In this document: piece by piece, positions 1 to 10,294 of the stretch | Numbering within the stretch: the stretch's first letter is position 1 | Layout of the letters: every line of letters begins with the position of its first letter | Assembly: GCA_003550305.1 (NCBI GenBank) | Contig: QKYT01000150.1 | Coordinates: 6,544 to 58,791 of the forward strand | Length of the DNA stretch: 52,248 bases | Direction: 5' to 3' | Source: Glomus cerebriforme | Taxonomy: Eukaryota; Glomeromycota; Glomeromycetes; Glomerales; Glomeraceae | The notes under the pieces: generated by a model | What the model saw: the letters and a program-made list of their open reading frames with translations, nothing else | Database searches by the model: none | What the model was told of the DNA's origin: nothing | Translations under genes and position numbers: made by a program

Positions 1-1050
1 TGGTAATTTTTTTTTAAATTCCTTTAAACTTCCTCTTCTCTTCCTTATACTGTATATAGAGGTCTTCTTCGTATCAGGCAAGGAAAGACCGGTCAGATCT
101 GGCTGGTTTGGTTTAGACTAGATTCCATCTTTATTTTCTTATTATTTCCGTTATTGACTACTTTATTTATGAGCTCATATAGTATCAACACCCACACTGA
201 TTTGGAAAAAGTGAAGATTCAAAGAAAATTTAGATTTTTTTTTCATGAGTGGACATAAGCAAAGGTTACTCCAGTCAATAACAGATGATGAAAAGTCACC
301 AAGAAAATACCAGAAAAGATAATAAAGCCAATGATGGACTATTTCGCCAACAGAACAAAAAAAAAAATAGTGAGTAACAATAACAAATTGATTGAAAAAT
401 TCACTGTAGAAAGGACCTAGAAAAGTTTTCCAATTATTTCTTTACCATTGACAACTACTTCTTTACCAACCAATATTATAGAAGATTAAATGGAATGCTA
501 TGTGGATTGAAAGAAGAATATAAAAATAATTGGACAAATAGATATAACAAAAACACAAATAAGCCAACATACAATAAACCATATTGCTTTCATGGTTGAA
601 ACAAACTAAAAGGAAATCTAGAAAAGGGAATTTACAATTTTGAGAGTATATATCAAAGCCTAAAGTGAATCTAGAAAAGATTTGAATTATAAACAAAAAG
701 AGAAATAATAATAAATCAAATCAAACAAATATATAAGGATTGGAATGTGTAAATTAACAGATAAATAAATAGTCAAAAACATACAAGACAAATAAAACAT
801 TATAAAAAAGACTGTTGCTGGGTGTATGGAGGAACATTCTGAAACAAATAGCTATTATTTTGGAAAACATATAATATTAATTTTTAATTTATTATTTAGT
901 AGAAGATATAAATAATTTCACACAATTTTTACAATTATTTTATTTTTTTTTATAATTTATGTAATTTTAATCAAACTTATTGTAAATTTAATGGAACAAG
1001 TAAACAAAATAATAAAAACCAATATTAAATCATTAATATAATACAAATAT
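1..1050. repeat. Dispersed repeat, copy 1 (window edge)
   Basis: This stretch aligns by eye with 19020-20310. The opening core at about 35-125 (TTCCTTATACTGTATATAG, then AGGTCTTCTTCGTATCAGG, then GGCTGGTTTGGTTTAGACTAG) is nearly identical. The body then drifts but keeps recognisable blocks, such as TTATTGACTACTTTATTTATG, AGTTTATATCAAAG-like and AATTTATTATTTAGTAG-like segments, down to the AAAAACCAAT block near 1015. No credible coding frame is seen. It is probably an old non-autonomous transposable element, but the class is unknown and the left end is cut by the window. Confidence 0.7.
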
Positions 1051-1194
1051 TATTTGTGTAAAATACTTATTTTAACTATATATTGAAAAGAAATATGTCA
1101 GTTTGCGATTAAGAACAATCTTAATCTTCTAAATAAGATTTTTTATAAAGTGACTAAAAAGGGGTCAGGATTTAGTTTAAGAATTACAACCATA

Positions 1195-1918
1195 CACTAC
1201 CTACTCAAAAGTTTAGGACCACCCTGATGATCGACATAAACAATCCATAAACAACGAATTTTGTGTAACCTAAAATAGGAATTTTGTATCACAATAAACA
1301 AATAAATATTAGTCATTGTGCATAATTTTTTTTCTCCATTTGACCTTTTCTCGTCTATTTAAAATGGTTAAACAAAAAGAATTGTCAACCTTTGAGCGTG
1401 GTAGAATTATTGGTTTTCACGAAGCCGGACATTCAGAACGAAGTATAAAAAAGGAAACGGGTTATGGAAAGACCACCATCCATAATATTATAACTAAATA
1501 TCATGAAACAGGTCATTTTAATGTTGCTCCTCGGAGTGGGCGTCCAAAAAAGTTAACTGAGTGTGATAAACGTCATCTAAAAGCAATTGTTAGTAAAAAC
1601 CGTCGTGAAGCAGCTGAAAAAATACAAGAGGAATTCATTGAGTCCACTGGAAACGAAATAAGCAAAAGTACTATAAGACGTACATTATACGAAATGGGAT
1701 ATCATAGTCGTACAGCCCTCAGAAAACCTCATATCAGCGAAAATAATCGAAAAATTCGTCTAAATTGGGCTCGGGAAAGACAGTTTTGGACATTAAATGA
1801 TTGGAAAAAGGTAGTATGGAGCGATGAGTCCAGATTCACCTTGTTCCAGAGTGATAAAAAAATTCATGTATGGCGCCTCCCAAGAGAAAGTCACGATGTG
1901 AGTTGCCTTGTTTTTTAA
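1195..1918 (+). mobile_element. 5' half of a Tc1/mariner-like DNA transposon
   Basis: The left end begins just after a TA (1193-1194) with CACTACCTACTCAAAAGTTT followed by AGGACCACC. That resembles Tc1-type terminal repeats, which often carry CTCAAAAGTTTGGGACCACC-like sequence. The transposase frame follows and stops inside the catalytic domain. No matching right terminal repeat was seen downstream, so the copy is 3'-truncated and should not be mobile by itself. Confidence 0.8.
1364..1918 (+). pseudogene. Truncated Tc1-like transposase
   Basis: The true ATG is at 1364 (MVKQKELSTFERGRIIGF); the open frame further upstream has only a TTG. The protein shows a paired helix-turn-helix DNA-binding region (about residues 5-110, with GKTTIHNIITKYHETG and the RSGRPKKL linker typical of Tc1 transposases). 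The start of the DDE catalytic domain follows: VVWSDESRFTLF carries the first catalytic Asp. The frame ends just after a SCLV motif that in full-length relatives runs on into a GGGSVM-type segment. The second and third acidic residues and the C-terminal half are missing, so the protein is about 184 aa where Tc1 transposases usually have about 340. It may still bind DNA if translated, but cannot catalyse transposition. Confidence 0.85.
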
Positions 1919-2149
1919 AAAAAATTTTGCGATTAATATATAAAGACAAATATTAACATAACAGATAACAATCTTAGAATTTTAGCATTATTAGTTATGC
2001 AAATCAATTTATTATTTTGGTTAGGCGCAAAGAAAATGTTTCCGTATACAATTTGATGATCTTGCTTAATTAGAAGACACTTCAAAAAATTCTAATAAAA
2101 AAGATCTCCATAATGTAAACATTAAATAAAATTCCGTCGAACGTTTCAT
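1919..2149. other. Short intergenic stretch
   Basis: AT-rich sequence between the Tc1 relic and the 5' flank of the first Sel1 gene. No gene, no right transposon end and no RNA gene was seen. Confidence 0.5.
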
Positions 2150-2264
2150 GTTCGATAATCTTTACTTAAATTGTAAAATAAGGAATCTAGTCATTACCAC
2201 AAAATGTTACACTACTTTTGTAGAATTTAATAAAGCATCAAATTTTACAAAGTTCATGGATTAA
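2150..2264 (+). promoter_or_regulatory. Conserved 5' flank of Sel1 gene 1
   Basis: Contains TTGTAAAATAAGGAATC and CACAAAATGTTACACTACTT ahead of the ATG. Related blocks in similar position precede the other three Sel1 loci (5960-6039, 25530-25649, 28070-28174). Sharing outside the coding region suggests either a duplicated promoter/5' UTR or simply recent duplication; sequence alone cannot separate these. Confidence 0.45.
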
Positions 2265-3926
2265 ATGAATAATACGATAATTATGAATGAAAGTTTTTTA
2301 ATAAATTTTTTAAAAAAATTTTATAATAAAATTATTGAAACGAATGATTTTAATAATTTTGAAAAAAATTTAAGCGATTGGATAATTGAAATTGATGAAA
2401 ATAATGGTAGGAATCCAAACAAAATACTTGAAGAAATGCAATATCATAAAGAAAGTAAATGTTGGTTTTCAAGTTTAATTGGATTTTTTTATCAATTTGG
2501 AATTGGCTGTCTTCAAGATAATAAAAAGGCGATGGAATTTTATTTCTTGGCCATTTATAATGAGCAAGATTCGAATAAAGATTTTAATAAACCACATTTA
2601 ATTGAAGAAATTAATGATTCATTTGACTCATTAAGAAATAAAAATATAATTATAGGGAAATATTTATTATCATTATTTTATTATAGTGACATCATTTTAG
2701 ATATTAATTATAAACAAAATAAATTGATTACTCTTCAAAGGTTAACTGAAAATGATGATTTAGAATCACAATGTAATTTAATTATTGGTGCAAAAGCTAA
2801 TTATAGAAAAATTTTTGAATCGTTTTTAAGCTCTGCCGAAAAAGGAAATCCAAATGCACAATTTTATTTAGCAACTTGTTATATGGATGGAATAGGAACA
2901 GAAAAAGATGAAAAAAAAGCATTTGACTGGTTTTTAAAATCTGATTCTCTAATCATTCAAAATATAAATAAACATATATCATTTAAAGAAGAATTAAAAC
3001 TTGCAATTACAAATAATTTAAAAGCGCAAGTTTATGTGGGATATTGTTATCAAAATGGTATAGGAATAAATAAAAATGAAAAGAAAGCATTTAAATGGTA
3101 TTTAAAATCAGCTGAAAATGGAAATGCAATGGCACAAAATAATTTAGGAGTTTGTTATAAAGATGGTATAGGAACAGATAAAAACGAAACAAAAGCATTC
3201 GAATGTTACATGAAATTGGCTATCGCGGGAGTTTCTCATGGACAATGTAATGTAGGTTTCTGTTATGAAAAAGGTATAGGAACACTTAAAGATGAAACAA
3301 AAGCATTTGAGTGGTATTTTAAATCAGCAGAAAAAGGAAATGCAATGGCACAAAATAATTTGGGTGATTGCTATCAATATGGTAAAGGAACGGATAAAAA
3401 TGAGTCAAAAGCATTTGAATGGTACATGAAATCTGCTATTGCAGGAGATTCTAATGGACAATGTAATATAGGTTTTTGCTATGATAACGGTGTAGGAACA
3501 TCTAAAGATGAAATAAAAGCATTTAACTGGTATTTCGAATCAGCAGCAAAAGGAAATGCGATAGCACAGAATAATTTGGGAATTTATTGTCAATATGGCA
3601 AAGGAACGTATAAAGATGAAACAAAAGCATTTGAATTATTTTTGAAATCAGCTACAGCTGGATGTGTTAATGGACAATGTAATTTGGGATTTTGTTATGG
3701 AAATGGAATCGGAACAGTTAAGAATGAAACAAAATCATTCGAATGGTACTTGAAATCGGCCGAGGGTGGAAAGACAATAGCACAAGATTATGTGGGAGAT
3801 TGTTATTATTATGGTAAAGGAATTGATAAAAATATTAATAAAGCAATTTATTGGTATAATAAAGCTTCAGATAGTGGAATCAAAGCAGCAAAGTATAAGT
3901 TAGACAGAATTTCATCTAGTATTTAG
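2265..3926 (+). CDS. Sel1-repeat protein, 553 aa
   Basis: Single-exon gene. ATG at 2265 or the second in-frame ATG at 2283 (MNESFLINFLKKF), where similarity to the paralogues begins. Residues 1 to about 165 form a family-specific alpha-helical region (FSSLIGFFYQFGIGCLQD, IIGKYLLSLFYY). After it come about ten Sel1 units of 36 residues with the signature xAQNNLGxCYxxGxGTxKxE followed by KAFEWYxKSA. The first unit is degenerate: relative to the paralogues an in-frame deletion of about 18 nt removed the CYQNGNG segment. Sel1 units fold as alpha-alpha superhelical scaffolds that bind partner proteins; no enzymatic domain or signal peptide is present. In related fungi the same module is often attached to kinases, so a signalling-adaptor role is plausible but inferred. 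The final unit (GIDKNINKAIYWYNKASDSG) is a conserved family cap. Confidence 0.9.
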   Translation: MNNTIIMNESFLINFLKKFYNKIIETNDFNNFEKNLSDWIIEIDENNGRNPNKILEEMQYHKESKCWFSSLIGFFYQFGIGCLQDNKKAMEFYFLAIYNEQDSNKDFNKPHLIEEINDSFDSLRNKNIIIGKYLLSLFYYSDIILDINYKQNKLITLQRLTENDDLESQCNLIIGAKANYRKIFESFLSSAEKGNPNAQFYLATCYMDGIGTEKDEKKAFDWFLKSDSLIIQNINKHISFKEELKLAITNNLKAQVYVGYCYQNGIGINKNEKKAFKWYLKSAENGNAMAQNNLGVCYKDGIGTDKNETKAFECYMKLAIAGVSHGQCNVGFCYEKGIGTLKDETKAFEWYFKSAEKGNAMAQNNLGDCYQYGKGTDKNESKAFEWYMKSAIAGDSNGQCNIGFCYDNGVGTSKDEIKAFNWYFESAAKGNAIAQNNLGIYCQYGKGTYKDETKAFELFLKSATAGCVNGQCNLGFCYGNGIGTVKNETKSFEWYLKSAEGGKTIAQDYVGDCYYYGKGIDKNINKAIYWYNKASDSGIKAAKYKLDRISSSI

Positions 3927-4784
3927 AATTAATTGTCAGAGATGATTAACATTTTTTCTTTTAAATTATCAAAAATAAAATTAATAAAATTTCGTAAATT
4001 GGCAATATAGCTTTTTAGTTTATTTTATTGATTTTGGTGATATTTTAAGTAATGAAGTGTTAAATAACATCTGTACATTGTGCCTTTAAATCATTTGAGG
4101 CATTAAAATTTCCCTTCTAATTTATTATGCTGTCAATATAATAATTTATATGCCGAAGTTACTCAAAACTTCTTTATATTCATTCACATGATTAAAAATT
4201 ATTTGACAAAAATTCTCATCATGATTTTAATAATCGTCCTTTCATTTTTTCATTTTTAAGGTGAGATAGATCAAAATTTTAACGGAAATAAAATAGATTA
4301 TTTAAAGCTATAAATTACTTTCTATACAAATGTTTAATTTGTTACATTTTAATGATTACAGCTTTCATCGCTCAATTCATAAAAGCAGAATACCGATTTT
4401 AAGAAATAAATTATAAAAAGGCAATTTTTATTTAATTCTCCACAAGGAATAAATTTACTAGAAGAGAAATTAGAGATATGTGACTTAACAATGCCAAGCA
4501 ATCTTTTTTTAACACGAAAAAAAAACATCAAGCTTGGTTTAAAAAACTTTATCCAGTAAAATTAATTTTCATTATTTGTAAATTTTAATGCAATGATAAT
4601 GAAGTTATTGCACATTAACCTCCCTAATAGATACCAGACTTAGACGAACCAGACAAGTAATTTCATAAGCTTGAGAAAATATATTAATTTTTAATTTTTT
4701 ATGAATTTCTGAAAAAAAAAAAAATGATTTTTCAGAGTTTGCTACGGCCCTACCAATGATGGACTTACTAGAAGTGCATTATGC
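3927..4784. other. Intergenic, no gene seen
   Basis: AT-rich sequence downstream of Sel1 gene 1. It contains CATGATTAAAAATTATTTGA at about 4187, similar to a block near 44871 (CATGATTAAAAATAATTTGC), probably a worn dispersed repeat. No convincing ORF or RNA gene. Confidence 0.5.
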
Positions 4785-4985
4785 TCCTCCCTTCACATAA
4801 TACCATGTCGTACCACAACCAACCAGCGACTGCAGCTTGTAAAGAAGCCATAAGGCGAGGTAAGGGGAAGCTGTCTGGTACCCACGGGCTTACAAACGGC
4901 ATAAGGTAAGCACGCTATGCCCCCATCCACGCATAGCATCATGCTGCTCTGCAAACATACCCAAAAATAAAGCAAAAACGACAAA
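4785..4985. repeat. GC-rich island, probable transposable-element remnant
   Basis: About 200 bp of roughly balanced base composition within very AT-rich flanks. An open frame of 63 codons crosses it on the minus strand (containing CKPVGTRQLPLTSPYGFF), but it has no known domain, and a local jump in GC content more likely marks an inserted element. No terminal repeats were found within the island. It is not a tRNA or rRNA by inspection. Confidence 0.35.
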
Positions 4986-5959
4986 AGTAAACGTACTTAC
5001 TATCTAAGATACTGTACCTGAATAATTCCATATTCTTTGAGAGGCTCATGCTTCATTGCAAATTTGACAAATAATTTCCTATAAAAATCGCATTCAAAAA
5101 AAATTCTTCCTTCAAATCCTGCTAAAAACCAAAAAAAAAACTTTGTCTAAAGGAAAATAAAGGAGTATTTATGTATTTATTAAATTTTACATAACTCGTC
5201 AATATATAGTACATTATGATTTATATCAATGAGTCATAGTTCGTTTGTTTATAGTTTTATAAATGTGATAAAATTGTGCTAAATGAGATATCATATGCAG
5301 TTTAATCAATTTTGGGATCAATTCAGCATATTTATATTCCATGTAAATGCAAAAAAGTCGGATGTCGATAGATAATGTCAACCTAAAGTTTTAATTTCAA
5401 ATTTCCATTTCGGTCTCTCAAAAAAAAGAAATATTTTTTTTTTATTATTGAATGATGCAAATGATTTCAACATTGTTATTCAAGTTAGAAAATGAAAATA
5501 AAAAAAGAATTTCATTCACATTTGACTATTTTACATGTTTGTTCTCCATACTTTAAAATCGCTCACTATGATATGATCATGTTTAATAAACCAAATATTA
5601 CTTTAAAGTAAGCAATAAATTGATTGTTTTTTATGTGAAATAAAAATTCTTTAATAACAATATATTTTACGATATGAAATATTTTTACTGATACTTGGAT
5701 TATCATCGCGCCAGTATTAGAGTGGAATTTTGGGCAAAGTTTCATTCCATTTTTAATTCTGCCCGAAACTCTACCCACCTTTACCAGTTACTGTACATAT
5801 TTGGGTATCTTGTATCCAATTGTAAAATCATCTCTTAAAGCAAAACATTCATAAAAGCTTTTCCGTTATTACTTTATTATTTATTGATTTATTGGTCTCT
5901 CAATTTTCGTTGACAAAAGGTTAATGTGATGTACAGACGTGATGCGATAATTGCGTCAT
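4986..5959. other. Intergenic, no gene seen
   Basis: AT-rich, with short homopolymers only. A 70-codon open frame on the minus strand at 5566-5778 has no recognisable domain and I do not call it. Confidence 0.5.
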
Positions 5960-6039
5960 GATGCACAAAATGTCGTACCAGTGTCGTACCACATTTGGCT
6001 GGTAAAAAGCGAAAATTTTTACAATGTCATCAAACTATA
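5960..6039 (+). promoter_or_regulatory. Conserved 5' flank of Sel1 gene 2
   Basis: Carries CACAAAATGTCGTACC, GTACCACATTTGGCTGG and AAAAAGCG, matching blocks ahead of the Sel1 loci at 25650 and 28175 (ATGTTGTACCACTTTTGGC and AAAAGCGTC at the latter). These sit within about 100 bp of the start codon. Confidence 0.45.
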
Positions 6040-7590
6040 ATGACTATGAACGAAAAATTTTTAATAAATTTTTTAAATAATTTTTATGATAAAATTATTG
6101 GAATTAATGATTTTAATAATTTTGAAAACATTTTAATTGAATGGATAATTTATGAGATTGAAAGTAATGAAAAGAATTCAAAAGAAATTCTTGAAGAGAT
6201 GCAATATCACAAAAAAAGTAAATTTTGGTTTTCAAGTATAATTGGATTTTTTTATCAATTTGGAATTTGTTGTGTTCTAGATAAAGTGAAGGCAATGAAA
6301 TTATATTGGTTGTCTTTTGATAATGAAATTGAAAAAGATAACTTGAATAAAGAATTTCATTTAATTGAAGAATTTAACTCATTAAGAAATCAAAACCTGA
6401 TTATTGGGAAATATTTATTATCATTATTTTATTATAAAGATATTATTTTGGATATTAATTATAAGCAAAATAAGCTAATTACTCTTCAAAAATTAACTAA
6501 ATTAGCTGAAAATAATGATTCAGAAGCGCAATGTAATTTAGCTATTTGTTATCAAAATGGGAATGGTGTAAAAACCAATTATAAAAAAGCTTTTGAATTG
6601 TTTTTAAGCTCTGCTGAAAAAGAAAATTCAGAAGCACAATTTTATTTAGCAACTTGTTATATGGATGGATTAGGAACAGAAAAAGATGAAAAAAAAGCAT
6701 TTGACTGGTTTTTAAAATCTGATTCTCTAGTCATTGATAATGAACAATTCAAGGAGGAATTAAAACTTGCAATTACAAATAATTTAAGAGCACAAAATTA
6801 TATAGGATACTGTTATCAAAATGGTATAGGAATAAATAAAAATGAAAAGAAAGCATTTAAATGGTATTCGAAATCAGCTGATAATGGGTTTGCAGTAGCA
6901 CAAAATAATTTAGGAATTTGTTATGAAAACGGTATAGGAACAGATAAAAATGTAGTGAAAGCATTTGAATGGTATTTAAAATCAACTGAAAATGGAAATC
7001 CAATGGCACAAGATAATTTAGGACTTTGTTATCAATATGGTAGAGGAACAGATAAAAATGATATAAATGCATTTGAATGTTTTTTGAAATCAGCTGTTGC
7101 AGGAGTTTCTAATGGACAATATAATTTAGGATTTTGTTATGCAAATGGTATTGGAACAAATAAAAATGTAGTGAAAGCATTTGAATGGTATTTAAAATCA
7201 GCTGAAAATGGAAATGCAATGGCACAAAATAGTTTAGGAGCTTGTTATCAATATGGTAAAGGAACAGAGAAAAATGAAGTGAAAGCATTTAAATGTTTTT
7301 TAAAATCAGCTATTGGAGGATGTGCTAAAGGACAATATAGTTTGGGATTTTGTTATGGAATTGGAATTGGAACAGTTAAAGATGAAATAAAAGCATTTGA
7401 ATGGTTCTTAAAATCTGCTGAAAATGGAAATGCAATGGCACAAAATAATTTGGGAATTTATTATCAATATGGTAAAGGAATTGATAAAAATATTAATAAA
7501 GCAATTTATTGGTATAAAAAAGCTTCAGATAATGGAAGCAATTTAGCAAAGGGTTTGTTGCATGATCTTTTATCATGTATACAGGATTGA
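6040..7590 (+). CDS. Sel1-repeat protein, 516 aa
   Basis: Single exon. The frame is open upstream to 5995, but only through a TTG; the first ATG is at 6040 and a second at 6046 (MNEKFLINFLNNFYDKI), where the paralogues align. An N-terminal helical region (about 1-150; SSIIGFFYQFGICC, IIGKYLLSLFYYKDI) is followed by nine full Sel1 units of 36 residues, including an intact first unit (EAQCNLAICYQNGNGV) that is damaged in the gene at 2265. Alternating units end in SAENGN or SA(V/I)(A/G)G(V/C), showing a two-unit period. Expected to be a protein-binding scaffold; the partner is unknown. No signal peptide or transmembrane segment. Confidence 0.9.
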   Translation: MTMNEKFLINFLNNFYDKIIGINDFNNFENILIEWIIYEIESNEKNSKEILEEMQYHKKSKFWFSSIIGFFYQFGICCVLDKVKAMKLYWLSFDNEIEKDNLNKEFHLIEEFNSLRNQNLIIGKYLLSLFYYKDIILDINYKQNKLITLQKLTKLAENNDSEAQCNLAICYQNGNGVKTNYKKAFELFLSSAEKENSEAQFYLATCYMDGLGTEKDEKKAFDWFLKSDSLVIDNEQFKEELKLAITNNLRAQNYIGYCYQNGIGINKNEKKAFKWYSKSADNGFAVAQNNLGICYENGIGTDKNVVKAFEWYLKSTENGNPMAQDNLGLCYQYGRGTDKNDINAFECFLKSAVAGVSNGQYNLGFCYANGIGTNKNVVKAFEWYLKSAENGNAMAQNSLGACYQYGKGTEKNEVKAFKCFLKSAIGGCAKGQYSLGFCYGIGIGTVKDEIKAFEWFLKSAENGNAMAQNNLGIYYQYGKGIDKNINKAIYWYKKASDNGSNLAKGLLHDLLSCIQD

Positions 7591-9225
7591 TTATTATAGA
7601 GATAATGAACATTTTTTTTAATTATTATTGATACTAAAATTTATTCAAGTACTATTATTGTTGTATAATGAAATATTCCTTTATATAAAGCTTTTGAAAA
7701 AAAAGAACAAAAAATAGATTGGAATTTTGGTTTTTTAATTTTTTCTTTTGCTATTCTTTGATTTCAGTTATTGCTGATAAAGAAAATATATGATAATTTT
7801 TTTAAAATCTACAGATAAGCATTTCTTAAAATTTAAAAATAAAAATAAAAGGCGTAACATAAATTTGAAGATTTTACCCGTTCATTATTGATCGATGGTG
7901 TAAATTGTCATATACAAATGAATTTCTGCGATAAAAATTATGTAATTCATATGAATAAACAAATTTTACCAATATAAAAGTTTGTAAACAATATTATATT
8001 TACTAGATGTGGTTAAATTCAGATATCATGCATGTTGAGTTGGGTCGATTATCTTTGTACAATTAAAACATAAAGTATTTAAAAGTGTGAATTTGTATGA
8101 ATATTTATTGTGTCCCACCAAGCTTTAGTTGCTTTTAGTTGCTTTTAAATTTTATGATATTTCCTTTTGTTTTTACAGATAATGACATAGCTTTACTGTA
8201 CAATATATGGTTTAAAACTTAAAGCACATTAATATGAATTTTATAACATTAAAATTTCAATAATTTTATTACAAAATTAAATTGATTTATTTATTCTTTA
8301 TTCTTTATAGCAAAAATTATTTTTCTTTGTTAATTTTTATTTTATTATAATATATTAACATAAGTGCACGTAAACATCAATTTCCTTTCTTAATTATCGT
8401 AGTTGAATGTCAGACTTTATATGTGCTAACCAATTTTTAACACAAAAATGAATACCCAATTATTTTTAAATTTTAAAAGTACTTTCTTTGGACAGGAAAA
8501 TATCAGATACTAATCCCATTTTACTTTTAAAATCAATTAAATATTAGGGTTGTCATGATAAATAAATAATAAAAATGAAATTGAAAATAACGATATCTAG
8601 TTACTGACAATTAATTACTAAATCGAAAATTATAACCAATTGTTTTTTTAATTAATAAAATTTTATTCGTAAATGTATAATCTCTTTTATTAATTTATAT
8701 GTGACAATACTGGTCCCAACGTGATGGGTATGGTGGTATGCTCTAGTTAACAGCTAAATTATTTATACAATGAAGCATTCAATATCTGATAACAAATTTT
8801 ATTACAAATTTTCTTAGTTTTTTCCTTCTTATCCTGTGAGATATCCTTAATATTTTTTCTCCTGCTCGTTAAATTATCTAGAAAGTTGATATTGTAGATG
8901 CAGTAGTAAGTGGATTGTGGATGAATAAGAAGTATGATAAATGCGCAGTACGAACAATGCGATTAAAAATTTGTTATGAACGAAAAAAAAATAGTAGAAA
9001 TATGTTTCAAAATTTATAAACCATTCAAGATTACAGATAAAATTTATTACAAATTAAAATTAAGTAGCTAATTAATAAATTCTTCAAGAAATAAATCAGT
9101 GACTACCTTTGAGTCTGTATTCTTTATAAATTATGCCAATATGCTGTCAAATTTTTATACTATAATATGAATTTGCGGAATTCATCAACTGTAGTAAGAA
9201 AAACCAAAGCTAGCAACATCACAAT
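7591..9225. other. Intergenic, 1.6 kb, no gene seen
   Basis: Strongly AT-rich sequence between the convergent Sel1 gene and the small minus-strand gene. No ORF of interest, tandem repeat, RNA gene or transposon terminus was recognised. Confidence 0.5.
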
Positions 9226-9795
9226 TTAACTAGTCCAAATTTCTAAAGCCTTAAGGACTTTCTTTAATGGGTCTTTTACATCTATATCTTCAGGAAACGA
9301 CTCAAGCTGATTATTTGCCTCCTCCCTGGTTTGCGACCCCTTGTGGAATTGGTGATTACTCTTATTTCTCAGTCTCATCAAACATTCAAATTCTTCAATC
9401 GTTATGTCAAATTCATTTATAATTTCTTCTAACCGTTGAATGTATTGCATGTCACTTTCTCGAAAATCTACTCTGTTATTATCTATTTTTGCATCGAAAG
9501 CACGACTTATTCTCCTCCAGACATCCGAGCCACTTATACCTTCCAGGTTATCTAACCTTATTGCTATTTCATTGATGAGTTTTTTGATCCAGTCACGGTA
9601 ACGCAAAATTTTCATATCTTCCGAAGAGGTTTTTAATGAATTTAATATCTCTCCCGTCAGAATAAAAGTATTCTGGACAATATTATTCTGGGTTACCAAC
9701 ATACTACGCACGTGTTTTGAATTGTCATCTAATTTTCCAAAGTTCGAAATAAGTTGATCAACGTCAAGATTTGTGTTCTCTATGTTCTCATTCAT
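9226..9795 (-). CDS. Uncharacterised protein with HEPN-like Rx4H motif, 189 aa
   Basis: The frame runs from 9795 (ATG, MNENIENTNLDVDQL) to a TAA at 9226. It is open further upstream to about 9917 but with no ATG there, so either 9795 is the start or an upstream exon is spliced in. The N-terminal third looks like a coiled coil rich in Asn, Asp and Leu. Residues about 70-185 are mostly helical and contain CLMRLRNKSNHQFHKG (Arg143-Asn144...His148), followed by TREEANNQLESFPED and a final helix. RN-x3-H after a long helix resembles the Rx4-6H motif of HEPN domains, a helical fold found in RNases and nucleotidyltransferase partners. This is pattern recognition only. The region is richer in GC than its flanks, which supports coding. 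Confidence 0.55.
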   Translation of the reverse strand: MNENIENTNLDVDQLISNFGKLDDNSKHVRSMLVTQNNIVQNTFILTGEILNSLKTSSEDMKILRYRDWIKKLINEIAIRLDNLEGISGSDVWRRISRAFDAKIDNNRVDFRESDMQYIQRLEEIINEFDITIEEFECLMRLRNKSNHQFHKGSQTREEANNQLESFPEDIDVKDPLKKVLKALEIWTS

Positions 9796-10294
9796 GTCTT
9801 TAAAAATCTGTTCTTGTTCTTGACACTTCAATTTTAAACTATTCCCAAGGGATAAATTATTGTGCTTCAAATCTTTGAATTTTTCGAAGTGATTATTAAA
9901 TGGTAATGTCGTTCATGATTTGCAAGTATACTTTTTCTTTTAGCGTAAAGTGTTGTTTATCAAGAAGGCGTAGTTTGAGGGGATATATATAGACTCACAT
10001 AAACTTTTGGTGGCTTGTGACGTAATGTGACAATACGAATATACGGGGGTCCAACATTGACTCAATGTTACACAGGCTGATCAATAATCACCAGACTGTC
10101 GCCTCAAAAAATCCATTAAAATTGCGCAAAAAGTTTACTTTTTTTTAATTTTTTCGACGCACATACACGGAAAAGTGGCCGATCTAAAAAAGTTAAGCTT
10201 GCTCATGCTAGCACTATATAGACGAAGTGTTTTTATTTAAATTGGGCCACTGTAGCATTTCTCAACAGTATTCGTTTCTTGGAAAATAGCATAA
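9796..10294. other. 5' flank of the 9226-9795 gene plus unannotated sequence
   Basis: Includes the in-frame but ATG-less extension of the neighbouring gene. From about 9990 to 10250 the sequence is less AT-rich (GGGGTCCAACATTGACTCAA, TTTTTCGACGCACATACACG). This may be a promoter or a repeat relic; no gene could be supported. Confidence 0.35.

Noticed and set aside
463..696. 77-codon hydrophobic ORF on the minus strand
   Set aside because: Lies inside the dispersed repeat, is low complexity and is not kept as the same frame in the second repeat copy.
5995..6039. Upstream extension of Sel1 gene 2 (MAGKKRKFLQ...)
   Set aside because: Begins with TTG and overlaps the conserved upstream block shared by other Sel1 loci; the first ATG is at 6040.
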